Source: Candidatus Flavonifractor intestinigallinarum
Lineage (GTDB): Bacteria; Bacillota; Clostridia; Oscillospirales; Oscillospiraceae
Direction: 5' to 3'
DNA length: 36,634 nt
NCBI GenBank assembly: GCA_019119165.1
Contig: DWXO01000083.1
Span: 1 to 36,634 of the forward strand
Shown here one piece after another: positions 7,618-16,013 of this stretch. The translations under genes were made by a program, and so were the position numbers. A model generated the notes under the pieces. The model was not told the DNA's origin. It was given only the letters and a program-made list of their open reading frames with translations, and made no database searches. Position 1 is the first letter of the stretch. Every line of letters begins with the position of its first letter.

Positions 7618-8307
7618 ATGGAGACCTGCCACATCCTGGTGGTGGAAGACGACCAGGACATCAATAACCTGCTGTGCAAGATCCTGACCGGGGCGGGCTA
7701 TGACTGCCGCCCCGCTTATTCCGGCAGTGAGGCCGCCCTGTGGGCGGAGCAGTACGACTATGATCTGGTGCTGCTGGACCTGATGCTCCCCGGCATGACC
7801 GGGGAGGAGTTCATTGCCCAGCTCCGCCGGCGCAAAACCATGCCCATCATCGTTCTCTCCGCCAAGGCGGGGCTGGAGGACCGGGTGAACGTGCTGCGGC
7901 TGGGGGCGGATGATTTCATCCCCAAACCCTTCGACAACGCCGAGGTGCTGGCCCGGGTGGAAGCCCAGCTGCGCCGGTACAAGCAGTTTGACCGGGGGAG
8001 CGGCGGCGCGGTGCTCACCCACGGGGATCTGGTGCTGGATAAGGAGGGGGTGACGGTCACCGCCGGAGGTAAGCCGGTGACCATCACCGCCCGGGAGTTT
8101 CGGATTCTGGCCCTGCTGATGGAGCATCCCAAAAAGGTGTTTACCCGGGAGGAGCTCTACCAGCAGGTGTGGGGCGGGGAGTATATGGGGGACGACAATA
8201 CGGTGAATGTCCACATCTCCAATCTGCGCTCCAAGCTGGCCAAGGCCAGCCCCACGGAGTACATCAAGACGGTTTGGGGCATCGGCTTCAAGCTGAATGA
8301 CCTGTAG
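7618..8307 (+). CDS. OmpR-family response regulator
   Basis: 229 residues. The receiver domain (1-120) has the acidic pair E10-D11-D12, phosphate acceptor Asp54 (LVLLDLMLPG), Ser81 and Lys103. The output domain (135-229) is a winged helix of OmpR/PhoB type (VTITAREFRILALLMEH, VNVHISNLRSKL, TVWGIGFKL). The start ATG 7618 has AGGAGGA 9 bases upstream. It lies 23 bases after rqcH but belongs functionally to the ABC module and histidine kinase downstream, an arrangement like the CprRK-CprABC and other LanFEG antimicrobial-peptide resistance systems of Clostridia. It probably acts at the direct repeats 8318-8344. Confidence 0.9.
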   Translation: METCHILVVEDDQDINNLLCKILTGAGYDCRPAYSGSEAALWAEQYDYDLVLLDLMLPGMTGEEFIAQLRRRKTMPIIVLSAKAGLEDRVNVLRLGADDFIPKPFDNAEVLARVEAQLRRYKQFDRGSGGAVLTHGDLVLDKEGVTVTAGGKPVTITAREFRILALLMEHPKKVFTREELYQQVWGGEYMGDDNTVNVHISNLRSKLAKASPTEYIKTVWGIGFKLNDL

Positions 8308-8317
8308 GCCTGTAATT

Positions 8318-8370
8318 TTAAAGATTCTTCACCTTTGCTTAAAGTCCGGTTATGGCCTTGCCTGTATACT
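8318..8370 (+). promoter_or_regulatory. Probable response-regulator-dependent promoter of the ABC module
   Basis: Two identical TTAAAG boxes (8318-8323 and 8339-8344) are 21 bp apart, two helical turns, as usual for OmpR-type dimers. A good -10 box TATACT lies at 8365-8370, 20 bp after the second repeat, and no proper -35 box exists at 16-18 bp, as expected for an activator-dependent promoter. Start of RNA would be near 8377. The link to the regulator at 7618 is inference. Confidence 0.5.
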
Positions 8371-8385
8371 GGCATCACAAACAAA

Positions 8386-8548
8386 GGGACGCTCTGACTC
8401 CATCGCCTGCGGCTGAACGCCGGATCTTTTGCCCCATCCGTGCCGTTTGCCAAGCGGGAAATACATACAGTATTCCTCCGCTTTTCAAACGTTCGGCTGT
8501 ACCAAAATCTCTCGACGTCAGCTCTTGTCGATGGAATCAGAGTGTCCC
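8386..8548 (+). ncRNA. Long folded leader closed by an imperfect 20-bp inverted repeat
   Basis: Bases 8386-8405 pair with 8529-8548 with one mismatch and one G-T pair. Inside lie GCTGA (8412-8416) with TCAGC (8518-8522), a CGGAT/ATCCG hairpin, and a GCGG...CCGC hairpin around AAATAC/GTATT. An alternative stem TCGAC/GTCGA (8512-8516 with 8527-8531) would compete with the outer stem. The element lies in the predicted 5' UTR of the ABC module and fills nearly all of the 261-base gap after the response regulator. It could be a regulatory leader RNA or a small inserted repeat; no target-site duplication is evident. I do not recognise a known RNA family. Confidence 0.5.
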
Positions 8549-8568
8549 AAGAGAAAGGCGGATGCCCT

Positions 8569-9489
8569 ATGACAGATACCGTATTACACACAAAGGGCCT
8601 GACCAAGCGGTACGGGGCCCACACTGCGGTGGACCGGGCGGAGCTGACGGTGGAGAAGGGCCAGATCTACGGCCTGGTGGGCCGCAACGGCGCCGGAAAA
8701 ACCACCATCATCCGCATGGTCACCGGCCAGACGGTGCCCACGGCGGGGGAGATCTCCCTCTTCGGGGCCACGGGCAAGGACCTGATGAAGGTGCGTGCCC
8801 GCACCGGAGTCATGGTGGAGACCCCCAGCTTCTATCCCTATCTCACCGCCCGGCAGAACCTGGAATACTACCGCATCCAGCGGGGGATTCCCGGCAAGGG
8901 GACGGTGGACCAGGTGCTGGAGGAGACCGACCTGGCCAATACCGGGAAAAAGGTCTTTAAGAACTTTTCCCTGGGCATGAAGCAGCGGCTGGGTCTGGCC
9001 CTGGCCCTGATGAACCGGCCCGACTTCCTGCTGCTGGACGAGCCCATCAACGGCCTGGACCCGGAGGGTATTGTGGAGTTCCGCAACCTGCTGCTCAAGC
9101 TCAACCGGGAGCGGCAGACCACCATTCTGATCTCCAGCCACATCCTGCCGGAGCTGGCCAACCTGGCCACCTGCTACGGCTTCATCGACAACGGGGTTAT
9201 GCTGGAGCAGATCACCGCCCGGGCCCTGGAGGAGAAGTGCCGGGCCTGTATCGAGGTGGGGGTGGAGGACCCCTCTGCCGCCTCCCTGGTGCTGGAGCAG
9301 AAGCTGGGCACCCGGGACTACGAGGTGCTCTCCGGCGGCGTACTGCGGCTGTACAGCTTTCTGGATCAGCCTCAGACGGTGGCAAAGGTGCTGGTGGAGG
9401 GGGGCGTGTCCCTGCGCTCCCTGGAGAGCCGGGGGGCCAACCTGGAGGACTACTTCCTGTCCATGATCGGAGGTGTCCGCCATGCGTAA
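8569..9489 (+). CDS. ABC transporter ATPase, LanF-like
   Basis: 306 residues, single ATPase domain in the N-terminal 220 residues: Walker A GRNGAGKT (38-45), signature FSLGMKQR and Walker B LLLDEPINGLD. This is the family of lantibiotic immunity and bacitracin resistance ATPases (LanF, CprA, BcrA). ATG 8569 follows AAAGGCGG by 8 bases; the frame is open to 8440 but that part lies in the folded leader and has no ribosome site. It overlaps the first permease by 8 bases. With the two permeases it should expel antimicrobial peptides from the membrane. A role in general peptide stress rather than immunity to a self-made bacteriocin is likely because no biosynthesis genes are near. Confidence 0.85.
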   Translation: MTDTVLHTKGLTKRYGAHTAVDRAELTVEKGQIYGLVGRNGAGKTTIIRMVTGQTVPTAGEISLFGATGKDLMKVRARTGVMVETPSFYPYLTARQNLEYYRIQRGIPGKGTVDQVLEETDLANTGKKVFKNFSLGMKQRLGLALALMNRPDFLLLDEPINGLDPEGIVEFRNLLLKLNRERQTTILISSHILPELANLATCYGFIDNGVMLEQITARALEEKCRACIEVGVEDPSAASLVLEQKLGTRDYEVLSGGVLRLYSFLDQPQTVAKVLVEGGVSLRSLESRGANLEDYFLSMIGGVRHA

Positions 9490-10237
9490 CTATCTGGCCG
9501 CGGAATGCTATAAAGTATTCCGGAGGAAGTATCTCTACCTGACCCTGCTGGTGGTGCTGGCCCTGGAGGGGCTGATGCTGTGGGGGTTCTGGTTCACCTG
9601 GTCCAACGGCAACACGCAGATGGACTTTTATTCCGCCGTCATCATGATCCCCATGATGCTGAGCATCGGACTGTACGCCACCATACTCACCGGCGACATG
9701 GTTTTTTCCGAGCAATACAAGCACAACACCTTGAAGAATGAGGTGTCCTACGGCTTGTCCCGGGTGCGGATCTACCTGGGCAAGCTGGCGGTGGCCACCC
9801 TGGTGGCTCTGCTGGCGGCGGTGGTGATGGTGGCCCTCTATATGGCGGGCTGCTGGGTGCTGCTGCCCCACAATGAACTGGATCAGACCGGCCTGGCGCT
9901 GGTGGGTTACACCCTTGCCGGCGCGCTCCCCCTGTGGCTGGGCGCCCAGGGCGTGGTGCTGGCCTGCTATTTCCTGGTACGCAACACCACACTGGCCGCC
10001 TTTGTGGCGGTGGCTCTGCTGGGCGTGGTGCCCCCCATCCTCCAGCTGTGCGGTCTGCTCATCCATCCGACCTTTGAAATGATCCGGCAGTTTATGCCCG
10101 CCGTCATGCTGGAGCAGCTGCATATCTATGCCTTCCAGTGGGACTATGTGGGCCGGTGCTGGATGGTGGGCCTGGTGGTGCTGGCGGGGTCCATTTTGGT
10201 GGGCCTGTTGGCATTCCGGAAAAAAGAGATTCGCTGA
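9482..10237 (+). CDS. ABC-2 type permease, LanE/LanG-like (first)
   Basis: 251 residues with about six membrane helices (first at 17-40, then near 50-75, 105-130, 140-165, 170-195 and 225-245). The loop TLKNEVSYGLSRVRIYLGKL after the second helix is typical of the lantibiotic-immunity and ABC-2 permease families. ATG 9482 has GGAGG 8 bases upstream and overlaps the ATPase gene. Its partner with similar size and the same loop motif follows at 10262, so the transporter is probably ATPase2-permease-permease. Confidence 0.8.
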   Translation: MRNYLAAECYKVFRRKYLYLTLLVVLALEGLMLWGFWFTWSNGNTQMDFYSAVIMIPMMLSIGLYATILTGDMVFSEQYKHNTLKNEVSYGLSRVRIYLGKLAVATLVALLAAVVMVALYMAGCWVLLPHNELDQTGLALVGYTLAGALPLWLGAQGVVLACYFLVRNTTLAAFVAVALLGVVPPILQLCGLLIHPTFEMIRQFMPAVMLEQLHIYAFQWDYVGRCWMVGLVVLAGSILVGLLAFRKKEIR

Positions 10238-10261
10238 CAGAGGGTGCCGGGAGGGAAGGGT

Positions 10262-11008
10262 ATGCTCAACTATATCAGGGCGGAGCTGTGGAAGGCCTTC
10301 CGGCATAAGGGACTCTACGGGCTGGTCCTCTTTCTGGGACTGTGTACCGCCCTGTTTACCTCCATCATGCTGGAGGCAGATAACTTTTCCCAAATGGCCT
10401 CCGCCGCGGCTACAACCATGCTGCTGGGGGTGCTGGTGGCTCCGCTGCTCACCCAGATCGTGGACGGCAAGGCCATGAGCAGCTTAAAAAACGAGGTGTC
10501 CTTTGGTCTGAGCCGGGGGCGGATCTACTGGGGAAAGCTGCTGACCGGGCTGATGCTGGGGCTGGGGCTGTGCCTGCTGCTGGTGGGAGGCTACCTGCTG
10601 GTGGGCTGGCTGGCCCTGCCTCATGACTCCAGTGAGGCCGACCTGACCGCCCTGGCGGTGGTGGGCTTCTCCCTGCTGGGGGCCCTTCCCGTCTGGTGCG
10701 GGATATTCAGCCTGTGCCACATGATGGCCCTGCTCATCCCCAGTACGGCGGCATGGATGGCGCTCTATTATATCCTCAGCTTCTTCGGCCAGCCTGTGCT
10801 GGTAGCCCTGACGGCCATGGGCACCGGCGGCCGGATCAGCAGTCTGATTCAGGCGATTTTAATGCCAATGGCCTTGCTGATGCCCGACTTTCTGTCCGGC
10901 TGGCTTACCTGGGAGTACCAGTTCTGGTGCTGGGCCGTGGGGATGGGCTGGCTGGTATTCACCTCGGCGCTGGGCCTGCTCTGGTTCCGGCGGCGGGAGA
11001 TCAAATAA
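10262..11008 (+). CDS. ABC-2 type permease, LanE/LanG-like (second)
   Basis: 248 residues, about six membrane helices, and clearly a paralogue of the preceding permease: both carry the motif LKNEVS(Y/F)GLSR(V/G)RIY(L/W)GKL and end in a Phe/Leu-rich helix followed by (F)RR(R/K)EI. ATG 10262 follows GGGAGGGAAGGG. Gap to the previous gene is 24 bases. It should form the second half of the membrane channel of the LanFEG-like exporter. Confidence 0.8.
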   Translation: MLNYIRAELWKAFRHKGLYGLVLFLGLCTALFTSIMLEADNFSQMASAAATTMLLGVLVAPLLTQIVDGKAMSSLKNEVSFGLSRGRIYWGKLLTGLMLGLGLCLLLVGGYLLVGWLALPHDSSEADLTALAVVGFSLLGALPVWCGIFSLCHMMALLIPSTAAWMALYYILSFFGQPVLVALTAMGTGGRISSLIQAILMPMALLMPDFLSGWLTWEYQFWCWAVGMGWLVFTSALGLLWFRRREIK

Positions 11009-11020
11009 AAACACTTTCCA

Positions 11021-11049
11021 CGGGCGTGCCGCATGGAGCGGCACGCCCG
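11021..11049 (+). terminator. 12-bp hairpin between permease and kinase genes
   Basis: CGGGCGTGCCGC (11021-11032) and GCGGCACGCCCG (11038-11049) form a perfect stem with a 5-base loop. No T-run follows, so this is more likely an attenuating or mRNA-stabilising hairpin that lowers expression of the kinase relative to the transporter. Confidence 0.5.
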
Positions 11050-11074
11050 CTTGGGCTGGAGAGGAGATGGGACC

Positions 11075-11995
11075 ATGGTGATCATCCTTTGCGTTGTGCT
11101 GGCGGCGGTGTGTGCCGGACTGGGCCTGTGGGTCTGGACCCAGCGCAGGGCGCTGAAGGGGGCGGCGGCTCAGCTGCGGGAACTGACCCGGGGGGACAGC
11201 ACCGCCCGGCTGCGGATGGCGGTGCCCAACCGGGCGGCGGAGGAGCTGCTGGAGGGGGTCAATCTTCTGCTGGAGCTGCGGCGGGAGGACCAGTCCCGCT
11301 GGCTGGAGCGGGAGCGCTCCCTCCGTCAGCAGATCGCCAATGTGTCCCACGACCTGCGTACCCCTCTGACCTCCATCCTGGGCTACCTTCAGCTGCTGGA
11401 GGACCCCAAGCTGCCGGAGGGGGAGCGGAGGGAGTATCTGGCGGTGGTGGAGAGCCGGGCCAAGGCGCTGCAAAGCCTCATCACCGGCTTTTATGACCTG
11501 TCCCGGCTGGAGGGGGGAGAGTACCCCCTGGAGCAGGAGCCGGTGAACCTCTATACCAGTCTGTCCGGCCTGCTGGCCGCCTTTTATAACGACTTTACCG
11601 ACCGGAACTTCGATATGACGGTGGAGCTGGCCGAGCACCTGCCGCCGGTGCAGGCGGACAACGGCGGGGTTTTGCGGGTATTCACCAATCTGATCCGCAA
11701 CGCCCTGGATCACGGGCGTGGAAAAATGACGGTCCGGCTCTGGCAGGAGGGGGAGAGGGTGGTCAGTCTCTTCGCCAACGAGACTGACGAGCTGACGGCG
11801 GAGGATCTGCCCCACATTTTCGACCGCTTCTTCACTTCCGACAAAATGCGGACCGGTCGCAATACCGGCCTTGGTCTGGCCATCGTCAAGACGCTGGCGG
11901 AGCAGATGGGCTGCCGACTGACCGCTGAACTGGAAAACGGTATGTTTGCCATTCGGGTACAGTGGCCCCTCTGGCAGGGGCGGGGCTTTGGATGA
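11075..11995 (+). CDS. Sensor histidine kinase with minimal sensor
   Basis: 306 residues. ATG 11075 was chosen for its AGGAG site 8 bases upstream; starts further up lie within the hairpin 11021-11049. One membrane helix (2-20) and almost no extracellular part, then a HAMP-like linker, the HisKA box with phospho-acceptor His92 (ANVSHDLRTPLTS), N-box Asn209 (NLIRNALDHG) and G-box GLGLAI (265-270). Such small-sensor kinases with a single N-terminal helix usually work with a transporter or by membrane perturbation. It partners the response regulator at 7618, which lies at the other end of the module, and should sense antimicrobial peptide or cell-envelope stress. Confidence 0.85.
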   Translation: MVIILCVVLAAVCAGLGLWVWTQRRALKGAAAQLRELTRGDSTARLRMAVPNRAAEELLEGVNLLLELRREDQSRWLERERSLRQQIANVSHDLRTPLTSILGYLQLLEDPKLPEGERREYLAVVESRAKALQSLITGFYDLSRLEGGEYPLEQEPVNLYTSLSGLLAAFYNDFTDRNFDMTVELAEHLPPVQADNGGVLRVFTNLIRNALDHGRGKMTVRLWQEGERVVSLFANETDELTAEDLPHIFDRFFTSDKMRTGRNTGLGLAIVKTLAEQMGCRLTAELENGMFAIRVQWPLWQGRGFG

Positions 11996-12019
11996 TGTGC
12001 CGAAGGCGGTGATTGCCGC

Positions 12020-12048
12020 TTGACAAAGTAAGGGAAAACTGATATCGT
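12020..12048 (+). promoter_or_regulatory. Promoter of nfnAB
   Basis: Perfect TTGACA (12020-12025), 17-bp spacer, TATCGT (12043-12048, 4 of 6). It lies 136 bases before the nfnA start; the leader between shows no strong hairpin. Confidence 0.6.
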
Positions 12049-12183
12049 TTATCCGTATGACTGGAAGGCCGCAAACCATTGGGGCTGTAAGGTTTTCTAA
12101 ACTGAGCAGTCATAAAATGGCGTACGCGGCCGAGACGGGAAACCGTGCCGCAGATTGTTATTGAGAAGAAGAGGTTGAATACT

Positions 12184-13041
12184 ATGGTAAAGATCGTACG
12201 CAAGAAGGTACTCAACCCCAGCGTTACCTTGCTGGAGGTTGAGGCCCCCCTGATCGCCAAGAAGGCGCGGGCGGGACAGTTTATCATCCTGCGGCTGGAT
12301 GAGCAGGGAGAGCGCATCCCCCTGACCATCGCCGACTATGACCGGGAGAAGGGTACCATCACCATCATCTTCCAGAAGGTGGGCCTGACCACCGAGCTGC
12401 TGGCCGACCTGAACGAGGGCGACCACATCCAGGACTTTGTGGGTCCCCTGGGCCTGCCCACCGAGCTGCCCGAGGGCGCCAAGCGCATCTGTGTGGTGGG
12501 CGGCGGCGTGGGCTGCGCCATTGCCTATCCCCAGGCCAAGACCTGCCACGCCGAGGGCCTGGAGGTGGACGTGATCGCCGGCTTCCGCTCCAAGGATATC
12601 GTGATCCTGGAGGACGAGTTCAAGTCTGTCAGCGACCACTGCTACATCATGACCGACGACGGCTCCTATGGTGAGCAGGGCTTCGTTACCGTCAAGCTGA
12701 AGGAGCTCATCGACTCCGGCATCCACTATGACGCCGTCATCGCCATCGGCCCCATCCCCATGATGAAGTTTGTGTCCAAGACCACCGAGCCCTATGGCAT
12801 CAAGACCATCGTCTCCCTGAACCCCATCATGATCGACGGCACCGGTATGTGCGGTGGCTGCCGTGTCACCGTGGGCGGCAAGATGAAGTTCGCCTGTGTG
12901 GACGGCCCCGACTTCGACGGCCACGAGGTGGACTTTGACGAGCTGATGAACCGCAACGCGGTCTACCGCGCCCAGGAGGCGGAGGAGAAGGAGCGCCACG
13001 CCTGCCGTATGGACCAGCTTGCCAAGGAAATGATCCAGTAA
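12184..13041 (+). CDS. nfnA: NfnA: FAD/[2Fe-2S] subunit of electron-bifurcating ferredoxin-NADP reductase
   Basis: 285 residues. The family includes NfnA and the sulfide dehydrogenase beta subunit. It has an FAD-binding ferredoxin-reductase fold (1-95; RIPLTIADYD near 44-53), an NAD-binding part (GGGVGCA 106-112) and a C-terminal cluster site with C223, C226 and C238 (GMCGGCRVTVGG ... FACVDGP) that binds [2Fe-2S]. Together with NfnB it couples NADH and reduced ferredoxin oxidation to NADP reduction in the cytosol, supplying NADPH in fermenting anaerobes. ATG 12184 was preferred over the in-frame GTG at 12145 because AGAGG lies 10 bases before it. nfnB follows after 15 bases. Confidence 0.9.
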   Translation: MVKIVRKKVLNPSVTLLEVEAPLIAKKARAGQFIILRLDEQGERIPLTIADYDREKGTITIIFQKVGLTTELLADLNEGDHIQDFVGPLGLPTELPEGAKRICVVGGGVGCAIAYPQAKTCHAEGLEVDVIAGFRSKDIVILEDEFKSVSDHCYIMTDDGSYGEQGFVTVKLKELIDSGIHYDAVIAIGPIPMMKFVSKTTEPYGIKTIVSLNPIMIDGTGMCGGCRVTVGGKMKFACVDGPDFDGHEVDFDELMNRNAVYRAQEAEEKERHACRMDQLAKEMIQ

Positions 13042-13056
13042 GGAGAGACTGATACA

Positions 13057-14454
13057 ATGCCGAATATGAGTTTGAAGAAGGTCCCCATGCCGGAGCAGGA
13101 CCCCAACGTACGCAACCATAACTTCCAGGAGGTCTCTCTGGGCTACACCGCCGAGATGGCCATGGAGGAGGCTACCCGCTGCCTCAACTGTAAGCATAAG
13201 CCCTGCGTGGGCGGCTGCCCGGTGAATATCCGCATCCCCGAGTTTATTGCCAAGGTAGCCGAGGGCGACTTCAAGGCCGCCTATGAGATCATCTCCGACA
13301 CCAACGCCCTGCCCAGCGTCAGCGGCCGCGTGTGTCCCCAGGAGAGCCAGTGCGAGGCCCGCTGCGTCCGGGCCATCAAGGGCGAGCCGGTGGCCATCGG
13401 CCGCCTGGAGCGCTTTGTGGCCGACTGGTACCGTGAGAACATCAACGCCATGCCGGTCAAGCCCCAGAGCAACGGCATCAAGGTGGCGGTGGTGGGTTCC
13501 GGCCCCGCCAGCCTGACCTGCGCCAGCGACCTGGCCAAGCTGGGCTATCAGGTCACCATGTTCGAGGCCTTCCATACTGCCGGCGGCGTACTGGTGTACG
13601 GCATCCCCGAGTTCCGTCTGCCTAAGGCCATCGTGCAGAACGAGGTGGACAAGCTGTCCGCCCTGGGCGTGGATCTGGAGACCGACATGGTCATCGGCAA
13701 GACCTTCGACATCGACGAGATGTTTGAGGAGGGCTATGAGGCCGTGTTCATCGGCTCCGGCGCCGGTCTGCCCATGTTCATGGGCATCGAGGGCGAGACT
13801 CTGGCGGGCGTGTACTCCGCCAACGAGTACCTGACCCGTATCAACCTGATGAAGGCCTACCGGGAGGGCTACGACACCCCCCTGAAGATCTCCGGCTCCG
13901 CCGCCATCATCGGCGGCGGCAACGTGGCCATGGACGCCGCCCGCTGCGCCAAGCGTATGGGCGCCAAGCACGTCTATGTCCTCTACCGCCGGGACGAGGA
14001 GGAGATGCCCGCCCGTAAGGAGGAGGTCCACCACGCCAAGGAGGAGGGCATCGAGTTCATGCTGCTCACCAACCCTGTGCGGGTGCTGGACGACGGTACC
14101 GGCAAGGTGGGCGGCCTGGAGTGCGTCAAGATGCGCCTGACCGCCCCTGACGAGAGCGGCCGCCGTGCCCCCAAGGTGGTGGAGGGCTCCAACTTCGTGA
14201 TGGACGTGGATACCGTGGTCATGAGCCTGGGCACCAGCCCCAACCCCCTGATCCGGTCCACCACCCCCGGCCTGGAGACCAACAAGAAGGGCTGCCTCCA
14301 GGTCAACGAGGACACCATGGAGACCAGCCGTGAGGGCGTGTACGCCGGCGGCGACGCCGTCACCGGTGCGGCTACCGTGATTCTGGCCATGGGCGCCGGC
14401 AAGAAGGCCGCCGCCTCCATGCACGAGTATCTGACCAAAAAACACAGCAAGTAA
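13057..14454 (+). CDS. nfnB: NfnB: glutamate-synthase-like NADPH subunit of the Nfn complex
   Basis: 465 residues, the normal length of NfnB and of the small subunit of NADPH glutamate synthase (gltA annotation). N-terminal [4Fe-4S] binding Cys occur at 42, 45, 50, 54 and 93, 99, 103. The FAD-binding motif VVGSGPASLTCA is near 144-155 and the NADPH motif IIGGGNVAMDAARCAKRMGA at about 285-305. C-terminal YAGGDAVTGAATVILAMG is the second FAD contact. No large glutamate synthase subunit is nearby and NfnA is directly upstream, so NfnB is the better name. Ribosome site AAGGAGA precedes ATG 13057; a terminator follows at once. Confidence 0.9.
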   Translation: MPNMSLKKVPMPEQDPNVRNHNFQEVSLGYTAEMAMEEATRCLNCKHKPCVGGCPVNIRIPEFIAKVAEGDFKAAYEIISDTNALPSVSGRVCPQESQCEARCVRAIKGEPVAIGRLERFVADWYRENINAMPVKPQSNGIKVAVVGSGPASLTCASDLAKLGYQVTMFEAFHTAGGVLVYGIPEFRLPKAIVQNEVDKLSALGVDLETDMVIGKTFDIDEMFEEGYEAVFIGSGAGLPMFMGIEGETLAGVYSANEYLTRINLMKAYREGYDTPLKISGSAAIIGGGNVAMDAARCAKRMGAKHVYVLYRRDEEEMPARKEEVHHAKEEGIEFMLLTNPVRVLDDGTGKVGGLECVKMRLTAPDESGRRAPKVVEGSNFVMDVDTVVMSLGTSPNPLIRSTTPGLETNKKGCLQVNEDTMETSREGVYAGGDAVTGAATVILAMGAGKKAAASMHEYLTKKHSK

Positions 14455-14461
14455 GTCCTGA

Positions 14462-14493
14462 GGGCCTCGCCGCACAGCGGCGGGGCCCTTTTA
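14462..14493 (+). terminator. Terminator of nfnAB
   Basis: GGGCCTCGCCGC (14462-14473) pairs with GCGGCGGGGCCC (14477-14488), one G-T pair, loop of three, followed by TTTTAT. It begins 8 bases after the nfnB stop. Confidence 0.85.
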
Positions 14494-14604
14494 TGTCTCT
14501 GCTTACTGAAAGGAAAGTGACTGTGCAAAAGGTGGGGATTGCGGCGGGAACGGGGGAGAGGTACACTATACTCTGTATGAGACAGAGAAAAGGAGAGGAT
14601 GGGA

Positions 14605-15942
14605 ATGCCCGCCCTTCAAAATGACCTGACCCAGGGCAGCGTCAGCCGAAAACTGGTTCGATACGCTATGCCTCTGGTGGCCTCCAGCCTGTTACAGGCC
14701 ATCTATTCCATCACGGATATCATCATTGCCGGCCATTTTATTGGAGATAACGGCATCTCCGCCATCAACACCTCCAGCGTGATCATGAATATGCTTACCC
14801 AGCTGGCCATCGGCGTCACGGTGGGCGGCAACATCCTGGTCAGCCGCTATTTCGGCAGCGGTGCCGAGGAGGACCGCCGAAAGGCGGCGGGCAACACCCT
14901 GACCATCGGTATCATTGCCGGTATTCTCTTTACCGCCCTGGTGGTGCTGCTGTGCCGGCCCATTCTGGTGCTGCTGCGGGCCCCGGCCATGGAGGACAGC
15001 GTGGCCTATCTGGGGATCTGCGGCGTGGGACTGTTCTTTATTTTCGGCTATAACGCCCTGTCAGCCATCCTGCGGGGGGTGGGCAACTCCCGTATCCCGC
15101 TGTACTGCATCATCCTGTCGGTGAGCCTCAATGTGGTGCTGGACATCTACTTTGTGGCGGTGCGGGGCATGGGGGTGGCGGGAGCCGCTCTGGCCACTGT
15201 GATCGGGCAGGGGGTTTCCTTTGTCACCGCCCTCGTTTTCTGTCTGATTCACCGGGAGAGCCTGGGCCTTCTGCCCCGCTACCTCTCCCCGGAGAAGCAG
15301 GTGGTGAGCCGTACCCTGAAGCTGGGTCTGCCGGTGGCCCTCCAGTGGACCATCGCCAGTGTATCCTGGCTGGTGGTGCTCACCCTCATCAACAAGTACG
15401 ACGTGGATGTATCCGCCGCCAACGGTGTATCCAACAAGATTCGTGATTTCTGTCAGCTCTTCCTGTCCGCCCTGACCACCGGCGCGGGTACCATGTGCGC
15501 CCAGTGCCTGGGCGCCAAGCTGTATGACCGGGCGGAACAGGTGATGAAAACCTGTATGAAGCTGTCTCTGGGTATGGCGGCGGTCATTATCGTTTTGGCC
15601 GAGGTGCTGGCCCCCTGGCTGGTGATGATCTTCACACCCGACCCCGATGTGCAGGCCTGGGCAGTGATCAACCTGCGGATTGAGATTGTGTGCCAGCTGT
15701 TCTACGCGGGAATGTTCACCTACAACACCCTGGCCACCGGCTCGGGTCACACGGTGTTCATCATGTGGAACTCCTTCCTCAACTGCATTGTGGTGCGCCT
15801 GGTGCTGGCTGTGGTGCTGGAGCACTTCATGGGCATCTACGGCGTCTACCTGGCCTGCGGCGTGGCAGTGTCCAGCTCGGTGCCGGTGGGCTGGTGGTTC
15901 TACCGCTCCAACCGCTGGAAAATCGCAAAGAACGTATCCTAA
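14605..15942 (+). CDS. MATE-family multidrug/cation efflux pump (first)
   Basis: 445 residues with about 12 membrane helices and the two-fold MATE layout. Typical MATE elements are seen: PLVASSLLQAIYSITDIIIAGHFIG in the first helices, LSAILRGVGNSRIPLY and a second-half motif with NAxSxxI-like sequence (AANGVSNKIRDF). It exports cationic drugs or metabolites in exchange for Na+ or H+. ATG 14605 was preferred over ATG 14599 because the ribosome site AGGAG then has a 9-base spacing instead of 3. It forms a one-gene unit between the nfnAB terminator and a bidirectional terminator. The substrate is unknown. Confidence 0.85.
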   Translation: MPALQNDLTQGSVSRKLVRYAMPLVASSLLQAIYSITDIIIAGHFIGDNGISAINTSSVIMNMLTQLAIGVTVGGNILVSRYFGSGAEEDRRKAAGNTLTIGIIAGILFTALVVLLCRPILVLLRAPAMEDSVAYLGICGVGLFFIFGYNALSAILRGVGNSRIPLYCIILSVSLNVVLDIYFVAVRGMGVAGAALATVIGQGVSFVTALVFCLIHRESLGLLPRYLSPEKQVVSRTLKLGLPVALQWTIASVSWLVVLTLINKYDVDVSAANGVSNKIRDFCQLFLSALTTGAGTMCAQCLGAKLYDRAEQVMKTCMKLSLGMAAVIIVLAEVLAPWLVMIFTPDPDVQAWAVINLRIEIVCQLFYAGMFTYNTLATGSGHTVFIMWNSFLNCIVVRLVLAVVLEHFMGIYGVYLACGVAVSSSVPVGWWFYRSNRWKIAKNVS

Positions 15943-15950
15943 CAAAATGG

Positions 15951-16000
15951 AAAATGCCCCCGCCTGGGACTGTTTTACGGTCCCAGGCGGGGGCATTTTT
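15951..16000. terminator. Bidirectional terminator between MATE gene and lysR
   Basis: A perfect 20-bp stem (15951-15970 against 15980-15999) with a 9-base loop; T-runs on both strands (TTTTT to the right, TTTT plus CCATTTT on the reverse strand). It serves the pump gene on + and the LysR gene on -. Confidence 0.9.
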
Positions 16001-16013
16001 GTGCTGTCTCAGA

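Noticed and set aside
8440-8568. N-terminal extension of the LanF-like ATPase
   Set aside because: The extra 43 residues have no family similarity, no ribosome site and lie in the folded leader.
12097-14475. 792-codon reverse-strand open frame opposite nfnAB
   Set aside because: Runs antisense through two conserved genes and the terminator; His/Gly/Leu-rich composition without family signature.
14539-14572. Promoter for the MATE gene at TTGCGG and TATACT
   Set aside because: TATACT at 14567-14572 is good, but the only TTG-like -35 is 22 bp away; spacing too long for a supported call.
14599-14601. Alternative MATE start two codons upstream
   Set aside because: Spacing to AGGAG would be only 3 bases; ATG 14605 fits better.
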